Source: Vibrio maritimus (GTDB lineage: Bacteria; Pseudomonadota; Gammaproteobacteria; Enterobacterales; Vibrionaceae). Taken from it: DNA of 64,000 nucleotides. Both the position numbers and the translations under genes were made by a program. The notes beneath the pieces were generated by a model. It had not been told where the DNA came from. It saw only the letters and a program-made list of their open reading frames with translations, and searched no databases. How positions within the stretch are numbered: position 1 is the first letter of the stretch; each line of letters begins with the position of its first letter. Below are positions 34,626-43,665 of the stretch, one piece after another. The DNA is taken from the NCBI RefSeq assembly GCF_021441885.1, contig NZ_CP090439.1, positions 310,001 to 374,000 of the forward strand, in the 5' to 3' direction.

Positions 34626-36668
34626 CTAATTGGAAATGAGCCTTACAAACTCTATCGGACCGAGTGGCTTCGAAAACACATATCCTTGTCCAAACTGACA
34701 GCCATGTTCCGTCAAAAATTCAACCTGCTGTTGATCTTCAACCCCTTCCGCAACCACAACCAAATCTAACGCTTGTGCCATCGCAATAATCGCTTGAACG
34801 ATCGCATTGCTGTCAGCCTGGCTAGGGACATCATTGATGAAAGAGCGATCGATTTTGAGTTTGTTGATCGGTAGTCCTTTTAAGTAGGAAAGTGATGAAT
34901 AACCCGTCCCAAAATCATCGAGCGAGATATCTATCCCCAGCTCTCGCAATTGACCTAGGGTTGCGAATGCGTGTTGCTGGTTTCTTAATAAGAAGCTTTC
35001 GGTAATTTCTATTTCTAGTTGCGATGTCGGAAAACCAGTTTGTTGTGTAATCTCCACCAGTTGACTCACGAAGTCGGAGCGTTGCAACTGTAATGCCGAA
35101 GCATTGACGGCGATTTTTCCAAAATTCACACCAGAATCAAGCCATCGCTTGCCTTGCTCACAAGCCGCACGGAGCACCCAGGCACCGATACTTTGAATCA
35201 GGCCCGTTTTCTCAGCAATGGGAATAAACACACTTGGAGGTATCCAGCCGAGATCGGGGTGCTCCCAACGCAGTAATGCCTCAACCCCAATTAGAGAACG
35301 GTCTGAAAAACGGTACTGAGGTTGATACGCTAGGGATAACTGTTGGCGGTCTACCGCTTCGTGTAAAGCGGACTGAATACGCACATGTTGTACCGACCTA
35401 TCCGTCAGATCCGGGGAATAGAATGCATAGCCATTGCGTCCATTCTTCTTGGCAAGATACATTGCCGTGTCGGCGTTTTTCAGTAAGGTTTCGCTGTCAC
35501 TTCCGTCATCAGGATATAGCGCAATACCAATGCTTCCAGACACACAAATGTGGTCGTCTTTCTCTATTTCAAATGGCGCATTAAAAACACTTAAGGTCTG
35601 ATCGACAATATCGAGAAGCTCCGCCTCAGAGCGGTACCCCGTCAAAATCATCACAAACTCATCACCACCAATTCGACCCACAGCTCCGTTACCCTTTTGG
35701 TGCGAAGTGAGGCGCTTCGCGACACTGGCGAGCAGCTTGTCGCCATAATGGTGCCCTTTACTATCATTGATGTGCTTGAAATGATCGAGGTCGAGAAACA
35801 GGGTTGCGAAGGGTTGACGCTCTTGTTTACCCACCTCGATGTGCTGCTCCAATAGTCGGGTTAGGTGAGCTCGATTCGGGAGATTGGTCAGTGGGTCGAA
35901 AAAAGCCATGCGGCGCAGCTTTTCTTCATTGGTTTTACGTAAAGAGATGTCTTCAAACACGCAAATATAATGAAGTAGGTCTCCGTGATCACCAGTAATA
36001 GCACTTATCGTCGCCATTTGAGGATACACAGTCCCATCCTTCTTACGGTTAATGAACTCCCCTTTCCATTGACCGTTTTCTTTTAGTTGATCCCACATGC
36101 TGGTATAGAATGCCCGGCTATGGTGGCCTGACTGCAAGAAACGCGGGTTCTCACCAATCACTTCCGATTCTTGATACCCAGTCAATACCGTAAAAGCACG
36201 ATTCACATCCATGATTCTGGCATTGTGATCTGTGATCATCATGCCTTCTTGGAAGTTATTAAAAATCTCGCTGGTGATCGATAGTCTGGCTTCTACTTGC
36301 TTGCGACGAGTCGCATTTCGGGTCATGCCTATAATGCCCACAAACTCCCCACTCTCATTATGAATAGGCGATTTAACCGTTTCTAGCCAAACTTCATTTC
36401 CGCGCTTATCAAGCGCGGCACACTCCTCAACGGTATGCTGAGATCCATGAGAAATGATTTGATCATCAACTTGTTTGAAGTGCCTTGCCCTCTCAGCATC
36501 AAACAGATCATCATCGGTTTTACCGTAGATATCGTTTCGATGGCGCTGCCATGCGATTTCGCTGGCTTCATTGACCGCAATATATTCACCGTTTGCATCC
36601 TTGACCCAGATATGGTCATCAAGTGCATCGATAAATTGCTGTAAGGTAGGGAGGTTCTTGCTGGACAT
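34626..36668 (-). CDS. PAS-PAS-GGDEF-EAL cyclic-di-GMP protein
   Basis: A 680-residue cytoplasmic signalling protein. Two PAS domains (about 10-120 and 130-250) are followed by a GGDEF domain with intact GGDEF (RIGGDEFVMIL) and an EAL domain with intact EALLRW, plus DDFGTGYSSL. Both catalytic centres appear complete, so it may make and break cyclic di-GMP. No membrane helix is seen. PAS domains may sense redox or oxygen, which would fit the oxidase operon next door, but that is only proximity. It is separated from the oxidase operon by 227 bases. Confidence 0.92.
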   Translation of the reverse strand: MSSKNLPTLQQFIDALDDHIWVKDANGEYIAVNEASEIAWQRHRNDIYGKTDDDLFDAERARHFKQVDDQIISHGSQHTVEECAALDKRGNEVWLETVKSPIHNESGEFVGIIGMTRNATRRKQVEARLSITSEIFNNFQEGMMITDHNARIMDVNRAFTVLTGYQESEVIGENPRFLQSGHHSRAFYTSMWDQLKENGQWKGEFINRKKDGTVYPQMATISAITGDHGDLLHYICVFEDISLRKTNEEKLRRMAFFDPLTNLPNRAHLTRLLEQHIEVGKQERQPFATLFLDLDHFKHINDSKGHHYGDKLLASVAKRLTSHQKGNGAVGRIGGDEFVMILTGYRSEAELLDIVDQTLSVFNAPFEIEKDDHICVSGSIGIALYPDDGSDSETLLKNADTAMYLAKKNGRNGYAFYSPDLTDRSVQHVRIQSALHEAVDRQQLSLAYQPQYRFSDRSLIGVEALLRWEHPDLGWIPPSVFIPIAEKTGLIQSIGAWVLRAACEQGKRWLDSGVNFGKIAVNASALQLQRSDFVSQLVEITQQTGFPTSQLEIEITESFLLRNQQHAFATLGQLRELGIDISLDDFGTGYSSLSYLKGLPINKLKIDRSFINDVPSQADSNAIVQAIIAMAQALDLVVVAEGVEDQQQVEFLTEHGCQFGQGYVFSKPLGPIEFVRLISN

Positions 36669-36861
36669 GGTACTGAAACTCGGGACTGTCGGTTACTACT
36701 CGGCCAGGCCGAAGTTTCAGTATATCGTACTAAATGAAAGGACAAATTTATACAGAACAACTGTTTGAATCTGCAATTTATAAGTACCTAATATGGGGTA
36801 AAGTGCACATCAAAGTTTACAAAATCACACAGACTATTACTGACGTAAAAGTAGTTAGACC

Positions 36862-37536
36862 TTAAGCAATCAGTACATTTTTAAGCTGTGTCAATGAGTT
36901 AACTTCATAATTAGGCGTAATTCCCTCAGGGGCTGCAGCACCTTGTGTGTTAAGCCAACAAGTTTCAACACCAAAGTTAATCCCGCCCAATACATCTGAA
37001 TGCGGATTGTCCCCCACCATCAGCACTTTCGACTTACAAGGCAACCCCATAAGTTGGTGCGCGTGATCGAAGATCCCCAAGTCTGGCTTTGCTACGCCGA
37101 CCTGCTCTGAGATAACCACATGCTCAAAATAATTTGTTAAGCCAGTACGCTCAAGACGAATAGCCTGTAGCTCGGTGAAACCATTGGTGATAATGCCAAG
37201 TTTGGCTCTACCTGAGAGGGCATCAAGCAGCTCTTTGGCACCCGGAAGCAAAGTACAGATATCCGCCATGGCTTCCAAAAACGCAGAGTTCATCTCTAAA
37301 GGGGTGATACCGAGCTTAGCTGCCCACCCTTCAAAACGAATCTGTTTTAGTTGATCCGCAGTGATTTTGCCATCTTGGTAATCGACCCATAGTGGCTTGT
37401 TGACCAACTGATAGGCGTCGTAGTCTTCACATGTAAAATCAACGCCAAAACGCTCGAACATCAGTCTCATTCCACCAAATGAATCGAAGTGGAATAATGT
37501 CTCGTCGGCATCAAATAAGATCCAGTCATACTTCAT
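36862..37536 (-). CDS. yjjG: Pyrimidine 5'-nucleotidase YjjG (HAD family)
   Basis: A 224-residue HAD phosphatase. It opens KYDWILFDADETLFHFDSF, the YjjG signature with the DxD nucleophile pair, and has VNKPLWVDYQDGKIT as in the Escherichia coli enzyme. Later motifs are IITNGFTE and VGDNPHSDV. It removes the phosphate of dUMP, UMP and dTMP, including non-canonical ones, a housecleaning role. The start at 37536 is used because it matches the family; the longer frame up to 37650 has no ribosome site. Confidence 0.9.
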   Translation of the reverse strand: MKYDWILFDADETLFHFDSFGGMRLMFERFGVDFTCEDYDAYQLVNKPLWVDYQDGKITADQLKQIRFEGWAAKLGITPLEMNSAFLEAMADICTLLPGAKELLDALSGRAKLGIITNGFTELQAIRLERTGLTNYFEHVVISEQVGVAKPDLGIFDHAHQLMGLPCKSKVLMVGDNPHSDVLGGINFGVETCWLNTQGAAAPEGITPNYEVNSLTQLKNVLIA

Positions 37537-37606
37537 TATTGTTATACCTTTATTAACTATCGGGGCGATTATATACGCTCTAAAAAACAAACTGTACCCA
37601 CATAAT

Positions 37607-37909
37607 TTGGTGCTATCCAAAACATGCATAAAATGCATAGATGGATTCACAAAATGTCATTTGAGTCATACCCTGTTGATCATTACACTGCGCGCTCTTT
37701 TTATTTCACTTTTGGGCGTTATGTTTTCACAATCCATTTTTGCTCAGCTAATGAGGATGTCGCTTTTACTGGCAGTGACTCTGTTGGCGGTACATCACTC
37801 ACCAAAGTTATTAGACTTGCTGGCACAGCAAGCGATTAACAGTGGGTGTCACCAACAGAACCCATCTGATCCCATGGATCATTCTCATCATCAACACCAC
37901 CATCATTAG
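37607..37909 (+). CDS. Small membrane protein with His-rich tail (start uncertain)
   Basis: A reading frame of up to 100 residues ending 12 bases before the MFS gene. Two hydrophobic segments (LIITLRALFISLLGVMF; MRMSLLLAVTLLAVHH) are followed by a tail with DHSHHQHHHH, which could bind metal. Its start is unclear: 37607 (TTG) and 37721 (ATG) are both possible and none has a strong ribosome site. The close position suggests translational coupling to the transporter. Function unknown. Confidence 0.42.
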   Translation: MVLSKTCIKCIDGFTKCHLSHTLLIITLRALFISLLGVMFSQSIFAQLMRMSLLLAVTLLAVHHSPKLLDLLAQQAINSGCHQQNPSDPMDHSHHQHHHH

Positions 37910-37921
37910 AGCGTCATTACA

Positions 37922-39130
37922 ATGAGTATTTTCCGCTTTCCAGCCCTTGTCTGGCTGGGTATTGGTATCCTGATCGTTAGTCTGGGTATTCGTCAGTCTT
38001 TTGGTATTTTCATGATGCCAATCTCTGATCACTTTCAAACGGGACGTGAGTTCTTCAGTTTTGCGATTGCGCTGCAAAACTTACTGTTCGGTCTTTTCCA
38101 GCCGTTCGTGGGCATGGCTGCAGACAAATGGGGCTCAAAGCGCATTATTCTGCTCGGCGCTATTGCCTATGCAGTCGGTCTCTATCTGACGTCGATTACA
38201 ACAGAAGCCTCGGTTCTATACTTCTCACTGGGCGCATTAGTCGGCTTAGGTCTCAGTGCAACTAGCTACGTTATTGTGCTTGGCGCCGTCGCCAAAGTAG
38301 TACCAGCAGAGCACGCAGCGAAAGCATTCGGCTTAACAACTGCTGCTGGGTCTTTTGGTATGTTCGCGATGATTCCTGGTGCGCAGCTGATGCTTGAAGA
38401 TATGGGTTGGCAGGGTGCGCTACAAGGCTTCGCTGTGCTTTGTACCTTGATGATCGCCTTTTCGCTATTCATGAAGTCGTCACGCCAAGGAAAAGCAGCC
38501 TCTACTCAAGTCGAAGCAAACGAATTAACGCTGAAAGAAGCATTAAAAGAAGCGTTTAATCACAAAGGCTACTGGCTTATCCATGCAGGCTTTTTCGTGT
38601 GTGGTTTCCATGTCATGTTTATCGCTACGCACTTACCGAGTTATCTAGCGGATAAGAACCTCCCAGCAAGCAGCGCCGCACTGGCACTGGCTTATGTGGG
38701 TATCTTTAATATCTTTGGCTCTTATTTCTGGGGTTTGATGGGTGACAAGTTCAGCAAACGCCATGTAATGTCGATGTTGTATCTATTTAGAACGGTAGTG
38801 ATCGCTGCATTTGTGACCATGCCAGTTACCGAGCACACCGCCGCTCTTTTTGGTGGAGCCATTGGCTTCTGCTGGTTGGGTACGGTGCCATTAACTTCGG
38901 GCCTTGTTCGTCAGATCTTTGGTGCGCGCTATCTATCGACTCTGTATGGTTTAGTCTTCTTTACCCATCAGGTTGGCAGTTTCTTGGGCGCTTGGGCTGG
39001 CGGTCGTATTTATGATTACTACGGCTCTTATGAACCTATTTGGTGGTCAACTGTGGTACTAGCATTTGTAGCAGCCTTGATTCACTTACCTATTAATGAC
39101 AAACCGCTTCGAGTAGCGACAGCTTCGTAA
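37922..39130 (+). CDS. Major facilitator superfamily transporter
   Basis: A 402-residue, 12-helix MFS carrier. The N-half has RQSFGIFMMPISDHF and the loop 2-3 motif GMAADKWGSKRIILLG; the C-half repeats it as WGLMGDKFSKRHVM. The overall look is of the monocarboxylate/oxalate-formate antiporter-like (MCT) branch. Substrate unknown. It is followed by a strong terminator and preceded by the small His-rich frame. Confidence 0.87.
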   Translation: MSIFRFPALVWLGIGILIVSLGIRQSFGIFMMPISDHFQTGREFFSFAIALQNLLFGLFQPFVGMAADKWGSKRIILLGAIAYAVGLYLTSITTEASVLYFSLGALVGLGLSATSYVIVLGAVAKVVPAEHAAKAFGLTTAAGSFGMFAMIPGAQLMLEDMGWQGALQGFAVLCTLMIAFSLFMKSSRQGKAASTQVEANELTLKEALKEAFNHKGYWLIHAGFFVCGFHVMFIATHLPSYLADKNLPASSAALALAYVGIFNIFGSYFWGLMGDKFSKRHVMSMLYLFRTVVIAAFVTMPVTEHTAALFGGAIGFCWLGTVPLTSGLVRQIFGARYLSTLYGLVFFTHQVGSFLGAWAGGRIYDYYGSYEPIWWSTVVLAFVAALIHLPINDKPLRVATAS

Positions 39131-39147
39131 CACCACTCCTTCTTTCC

Positions 39148-39177
39148 AAAAGGCCAACGAGTTCGTTGGCTTTTTTT
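39148..39177 (+). terminator. Rho-independent terminator
   Basis: GCCAACG (39153-39159) pairs with CGTTGGC (39164-39170), then a seven-T run, just after the MFS gene. Confidence 0.9.
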
Positions 39178-39300
39178 GTTTTTGTCGTTACATCAATGTG
39201 ACTTCAATCGCTAAGTTCGATAGATGCGACTTTTCTCCTATAGCAAGTATGATAAAAGTTTCCTAGCATTAGAGCATTCACTCATTTTCGGATTAACGCT

Positions 39301-39606
39301 GTGGAAATTGAATATCAGAGTACCGTAGAAGACTCGCAACTTGTCAAATGGCTAACGACTAAACTCAGTCATCTTCCTGAGGATGCACTCACGAAAAGTG
39401 AAGACGCCAATACGTTGAGTCGTAGCGATGTTTTTCAGCTTAGCTCTTTAATCTCGGACTACTTCTCGCAAGAGAATATTGCTCACAATGAGAAAAACTA
39501 TTCCATCGTTTATGGCTTAATTACCGGCTATAAAGCCGAACAGCCAATATCTCGACAAGACATGCTGGAGTACTTGGAGAGCTGCGTTTTTCTATTTCAA
39601 AACTAA
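39301..39606 (+). CDS. Conserved-looking small acidic protein (101 aa)
   Basis: A 101-residue acidic, helical protein beginning at a GTG with a GGA eight bases before it. It has no signal or membrane helix and no motif I recognise. Codon usage looks like that of its neighbours and there is no overlapping better frame. It stands alone between two terminators. Function unknown. Confidence 0.6.
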   Translation: MEIEYQSTVEDSQLVKWLTTKLSHLPEDALTKSEDANTLSRSDVFQLSSLISDYFSQENIAHNEKNYSIVYGLITGYKAEQPISRQDMLEYLESCVFLFQN

Positions 39607-39651
39607 CCTAACCGCAGATTAACCCTACCAATAGTTTCCGCCCCCACAGAC

Positions 39652-39677
39652 AAAAAAAGCCCCTCACTAGGAGGGGC
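39652..39677 (-). terminator. Rho-independent terminator of the pst operon
   Basis: On the minus strand GCCCCTC (rev. of 39671-39677) pairs with GAGGGGC (39659-39665), followed by a seven-T run (39652-39658). It ends leftward transcription from pstB. Confidence 0.85.
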
Positions 39678-39803
39678 AATAGTACCATCGCTTATAATTA
39701 TAGTGATATGCCAGTAAATTCTGTCACTCGCTAACTCTCTGATTCAAAATGAATCGTGCGATAATTGGAAATTGTGTTCAAACGCTTGCTGGCAAAACCG
39801 ACA

Positions 39804-40553
39804 TTAACCGAAGTCACCGTTTACGTAACCTTGTGTACGGTCATCGCTTGGGTTTGAGAAGATAACCTGAGTGTCGTTATGCTCTACTAGCTCTCCCATT
39901 AGGAAGAATGCAGTGCGGTCTGAAATACGACGAGCTTGCTGCATAGAGTGCGTTACGATAACGATGGTGTAGTCTTTTTTCAGCTCTTCCATCAGCTCTT
40001 CGATTTTGTGTGTCGCAATTGGGTCAAGTGCAGACGTTGGTTCATCCATTAGGATAACGTCAGGCTGCATTGCAATCGTACGTGCGATACACAGACGCTG
40101 CTGCTGACCACCAGACAGACCAAACGCATGTGACTTAAGACGGTCTTTTACTTCGTCCCAAAGCGCTGCGCCGCGAAGCGAGCTTTCAACCACTTCGTCG
40201 ATGTGCTTCTTGTCTTTGATGCCTTGTGCACGAAGACCGTAAGCCACGTTCTCGTAGATGCTCATTGGGAATGGGTTTGGCTTCTGGAACACCATACCTA
40301 CTTTGATACGTAGGTCTGCAACGTCGATGTTGCCGTAGATGTCCGTGCCATCCATTTCTAGCAAACCGGTAATTTTAACGCCTTCTATAAGGTCGTTCAT
40401 ACGGTTCAAACAGCGAAGCAGTGTTGACTTACCACAGCCCGACGGGCCAATTAGCGCCGTAACTTGGCGAGTTGGGATCGGTAGGTTGATCGCTTTAAGT
40501 GCTTGGTTTTCGCCGTAGAAAAGGTCTAGGTTTTCAATGTTAAACTTGTTCAT
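39804..40553 (-). CDS. pstB: Phosphate ABC transporter ATPase PstB
   Basis: A 249-residue ABC ATPase. Walker A GPSGCGKST, signature LSGGQQQRL, Walker B VILMDEPTSALD and the H-loop VTHSMQQA are all present, as are PstB-type details (LFYGENQALKAI, KVGMVFQKPNPFPMSIYENV). It is the last gene of pstSCAB; no phoU follows. With PstA and PstC it energises high-affinity phosphate import across the inner membrane. Confidence 0.97.
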   Translation of the reverse strand: MNKFNIENLDLFYGENQALKAINLPIPTRQVTALIGPSGCGKSTLLRCLNRMNDLIEGVKITGLLEMDGTDIYGNIDVADLRIKVGMVFQKPNPFPMSIYENVAYGLRAQGIKDKKHIDEVVESSLRGAALWDEVKDRLKSHAFGLSGGQQQRLCIARTIAMQPDVILMDEPTSALDPIATHKIEELMEELKKDYTIVIVTHSMQQARRISDRTAFFLMGELVEHNDTQVIFSNPSDDRTQGYVNGDFG

Positions 40554-40651
40554 GTCTCTATTCTCTAAATTCTTTGTCGTGTTAATTCGTATTTAATTTG
40601 ATGGCTTGGCTCTTTATGGTCTGGCCTCACCATCAGTCGAATTGTTCTCAA

Positions 40652-41515
40652 TTAGTACGTTGCTGTATTAAAGCGGCTAGCGATAAACTTCGTTAGCATA
40701 TTGATAAGTAGGACAACCACAATCAGTACAGTCGCTGTACCGTATGCTTGGTTCCACTCATCCATGGTAAACAGTTCCGTTGTGAGTTTGTACAGGTGAA
40801 CCGTTAGGGTACGACCTGAATCTAGCAGTGAATCTGGCACACGTGCCACCATACCTGCTGTCAAGAATACCGGTGCAGATTCACCGATAACACGACCAAT
40901 ACTTAGAATGACCGAAGTAAGAATACCTGGAGTTGCACTTGGCAGAATAAGACGCCAAATAGTGTAGATTTTCGACGCACCCAAACCGTAAGAACCTTCA
41001 CGGTAAGTTTGTGGTACCGCCATTAGAGCTTCTTCTGTCGTACGGATAATAACCGGTAGAATCAAGATACTTAGCGTAAGTGCACCCGATAGAATCGAGA
41101 AACCAAAGCCCATGATGACGACAAAGAACGTCATACCAAACAGACCGAAGATGATTGACGGAATACCCGCCAACGATTCAGTACAAAAACGGATAACCTT
41201 AACCAGCTTACTGCCTACCTTCGCGTATTCCGTCAGGTAGATAGCCGTCATGATGCCCAAAGGCGCTGCGACAGCAATCGATGCAATAACCATGTAAATG
41301 GTCGAGATGATCATCGGGAAGATGCCCTTCTCTTTACCTGTTGCCGTGTAGTTGTCAGTAATAAAGTTCCAATCTACGTGCTGAAGACCATTGGACAGGA
41401 TGTACCAAATAATCCAGAACAAGAAGCCTACGGTCATTGCCGCTGCTGCCCAAACAAAGGCATTGAGAATCGCGTCTTTTTGAACACGCGCTTTCTTTAG
41501 TTTTACTGTATCCAT
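40652..41515 (-). CDS. pstA: Phosphate ABC transporter permease PstA
   Basis: A 287-residue six-helix permease. The cytoplasmic loop EEALMAVPQTYREGSYGLGASK is the PstA EAA motif that contacts PstB. It lies five bases after pstC on the same strand and 98 bases before pstB. With PstC it forms the membrane channel for phosphate. Confidence 0.96.
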   Translation of the reverse strand: MDTVKLKKARVQKDAILNAFVWAAAAMTVGFLFWIIWYILSNGLQHVDWNFITDNYTATGKEKGIFPMIISTIYMVIASIAVAAPLGIMTAIYLTEYAKVGSKLVKVIRFCTESLAGIPSIIFGLFGMTFFVVIMGFGFSILSGALTLSILILPVIIRTTEEALMAVPQTYREGSYGLGASKIYTIWRLILPSATPGILTSVILSIGRVIGESAPVFLTAGMVARVPDSLLDSGRTLTVHLYKLTTELFTMDEWNQAYGTATVLIVVVLLINMLTKFIASRFNTATY

Positions 41516-41520
41516 AATAA

Positions 41521-42453
41521 TTACTTCGCTTTCTCACGGTTCAAGTACAGAAGAATCGAGTTGAGCATCATGATAAACACGAGAAGCACAACACCTGTCG
41601 CGTAAAGTGCGTTTGCATGCACGCCACTTGCGTAAGACATTTCGATTGCGATGTTTGCAGTCAGTGTACGAGCAGAATCTAGAATGCTGCCAGGCATAGC
41701 CGGTGCGTTACCCATAACCATGATAATTGCCATGGTTTCGCCTAGCGCACGACCGATACCCAGAATCACGCCAGTCATGATGCCTGAACGAGCCGCAGGA
41801 ACGAGAAGTTTAAAAATGGTGTAAATCTTTGATGCACCAAGAGCCAACGAGCCCTCTTTGTAGGTGCGTGGTACTGCACGAATCGATGTCTCCGAAACGG
41901 TAATTACCGTTGGAAGAATCATGATGCCAAGTACGATGATACCCGCAAGAATTGTGTTACCCGCTGGTACATTAAACACCTGCTGGATAAGCGGTACGAT
42001 GATAATCAGACCAAAGAAGCCGTAAACCACCGAAGGGATACCCGCAAGTAGTTCAACCGCAGGACGGATAATGTCCGCTAAACGCTTTGGTGCGATTTCA
42101 GCGATAAAGATAGCCGTTAGAACACCAATTGGAACACCAACGACGACAGCACCAAGCGTAGAGACAATCGATGCCACAATCATGGTTGCAACACCGTAAA
42201 GCGCTGGTGGTAGCCAGTGCTGACCTAGTACGATGCCACTCACACCCACTTCTTGGAATGCTGGGATACTTTCTTTAACGATGAAGTAAGCAATAACGGC
42301 AAGAGAAACGATACCGATAATTGCACTGGTTAGGAAAAGTCCGTGGAAAATTCTTTCTTTCCAATCCACTCGCTTTTGAGCCTTAAGGCTGCGAGTTTCA
42401 GACTGAGTCGCTTCATTGTTCATAAGCTTCTCACTATTTGTTGCGATGGTCAT
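41521..42453 (-). CDS. pstC: Phosphate ABC transporter permease PstC
   Basis: A 310-residue permease with six helices and the EAA loop ETSIRAVPRTYKEGSLALGASK. The core LAGIPSVVYGFFGL is conserved in PstC. Two starts are possible (42453 or 42423); the longer was kept. It partners with PstA. Confidence 0.95.
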   Translation of the reverse strand: MTIATNSEKLMNNEATQSETRSLKAQKRVDWKERIFHGLFLTSAIIGIVSLAVIAYFIVKESIPAFQEVGVSGIVLGQHWLPPALYGVATMIVASIVSTLGAVVVGVPIGVLTAIFIAEIAPKRLADIIRPAVELLAGIPSVVYGFFGLIIIVPLIQQVFNVPAGNTILAGIIVLGIMILPTVITVSETSIRAVPRTYKEGSLALGASKIYTIFKLLVPAARSGIMTGVILGIGRALGETMAIIMVMGNAPAMPGSILDSARTLTANIAIEMSYASGVHANALYATGVVLLVFIMMLNSILLYLNREKAK

Positions 42454-42496
42454 AATACTGCTTCTATTTTTAAATACTTCGATAGACGCGCAAAAG

Positions 42497-42522
42497 GCTC
42501 AGCCCGAAAAGGTGGGCCGAGC
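42497..42522 (-). terminator. Intercistronic hairpin between pstS and pstC
   Basis: On the minus strand GCTCGGCCC pairs with GGGCTGAGC (9 bp, one G-U) and is followed by CTTTT. Such partial terminators after the binding-protein gene are common in ABC operons and reduce expression of the permease genes relative to the binding protein. Confidence 0.65.
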
Positions 42523-42546
42523 AACTTAAATAATTTACTGGGTGAC

Positions 42547-43368
42547 TTAGTTTACAGTGATGTAACCTTTGTCAGCAGATAGAGCTTGAGCTTCGTCACC
42601 AACCATCCAATCTAGGAACTGTTGAGTTTCTGCTGAAGGAGCGCCATCTTTGTAAAGAACAAGGAATGGACGAGCTACTTTGTAAGAACCGTTCTTAACG
42701 TTGTCTACAGTTGCTGCAGCGCCATCGATAACTAGAGGCTGAACTGTTTCATCAACTGTACCTAGAGAGATGTAACCGATAGCGTATGGGTTGTTCGCTA
42801 CAGATACTTTTAGTGCACCGTTACCGTTAGCAACTTGAGCACGTTGAGAGATAGCAGAAACTTTCTTGCCGCTGATCTCCATTTTAAGCTTTAGGATGTC
42901 TTCAAAAGCGCCACGAGTACCAGAAGCTGTGTCACGAGTGATAGCAACGATTGGCTTGTTTTCGCCACCTACTTCGCTCCAGTTTGAGATTTCGCCTTTG
43001 TAGATGCGAGTGATTTGGTCAGCAGTTAGCTCTTTTACGCTGTTGTTTGGGTTAACTACAACTGCAATACCGTCACGAGCGATAACCAGCTCTTTAAGGT
43101 CTGCTGATTTTTCTTCTGCTTTAAGGTCACGAGAAGAGATACCTAGGTCTGCGCTGCCATCCTTCGCTGCACGAATACCTGCTGAAGAACCTGGTGCTTG
43201 GATTTCGATAAACACTGGTTCGCCTTTGTTCATGTAAGTTTCTGCAAAAACCTCAACCAGTGGAGAAGCACTATTAGAACCTACTACAGAGATAGTTTCT
43301 TTTGCTGAAGCTGATGTCACTGTTAGTGCGCCTAGTAGAGCGATTGCACCGATAACTGTCTTTTTCAT
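42547..43368 (-). CDS. pstS: Periplasmic phosphate-binding protein PstS
   Basis: A 273-residue binding protein. The start at 43368 has AAGGAA six bases before it and gives a clean signal peptide (MKKTVIGAIALLGALTVTSASA); the frame up to 43557 is not supported. Phosphate-binding loops are visible as VVGSNSASPL, ISSRDL and RDTASGTRGAF. It captures phosphate in the periplasm and hands it to PstCAB. Six 11-bp PhoB-like units lie upstream. Confidence 0.96.
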   Translation of the reverse strand: MKKTVIGAIALLGALTVTSASAKETISVVGSNSASPLVEVFAETYMNKGEPVFIEIQAPGSSAGIRAAKDGSADLGISSRDLKAEEKSADLKELVIARDGIAVVVNPNNSVKELTADQITRIYKGEISNWSEVGGENKPIVAITRDTASGTRGAFEDILKLKMEISGKKVSAISQRAQVANGNGALKVSVANNPYAIGYISLGTVDETVQPLVIDGAAATVDNVKNGSYKVARPFLVLYKDGAPSAETQQFLDWMVGDEAQALSADKGYITVN

Positions 43369-43408
43369 CACAATTTCCTTTAATGGCTTGATTGCCTTGT
43401 TTCGTTTG

Positions 43409-43474
43409 AACGCTGACAAGATTAGTGGGGAAATATGACAGTTGTGTTTCAGTTCCTTGAAAGGTCTATGACAA
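43409..43474 (-). promoter_or_regulatory. Six tandem 11-bp PhoB (Pho box) units upstream of pstS
   Basis: On the minus strand the 66 bases split into exact 11-base units: TTGTCATAGAC, CTTTCAAGGAA, CTGAAACACAA, CTGTCATATTT, CCCCACTAATC, TTGTCAGCGTT. PhoB binds CTGTCAT-type units repeated every 11 bp. The array ends about 40 bases before the pstS start codon. Additional CTGTCATA units are seen at 43556-43566 and, on the other strand, at 43588-43598. Confidence 0.85.
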
Positions 43475-43636
43475 ATGAGAATTTTAAAAATGAGGGGTAA
43501 TGGGAGAAGATCACTATAATTCAGAGGTTTACCAGGCTTATTTGAGCCTAAACTCAAATATGACAGTGAAAAATCGTACGATTATGACTGTCATAAACGA
43601 ACTCGTTTGATGAGTTTTTCGCCTCTTTTAAGATGC

Positions 43637-43663
43637 AAAAAGGGCCTCGATGAGGCCCTTTTT
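43637..43663. terminator. Rho-independent terminator of the helicase gene
   Basis: A-run plus GGGCCTC / GAGGCCC stem and T-run. It overlaps the very end of the leftward helicase gene region and is symmetrical. Confidence 0.85.
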
Positions 43664-43665
43664 AC

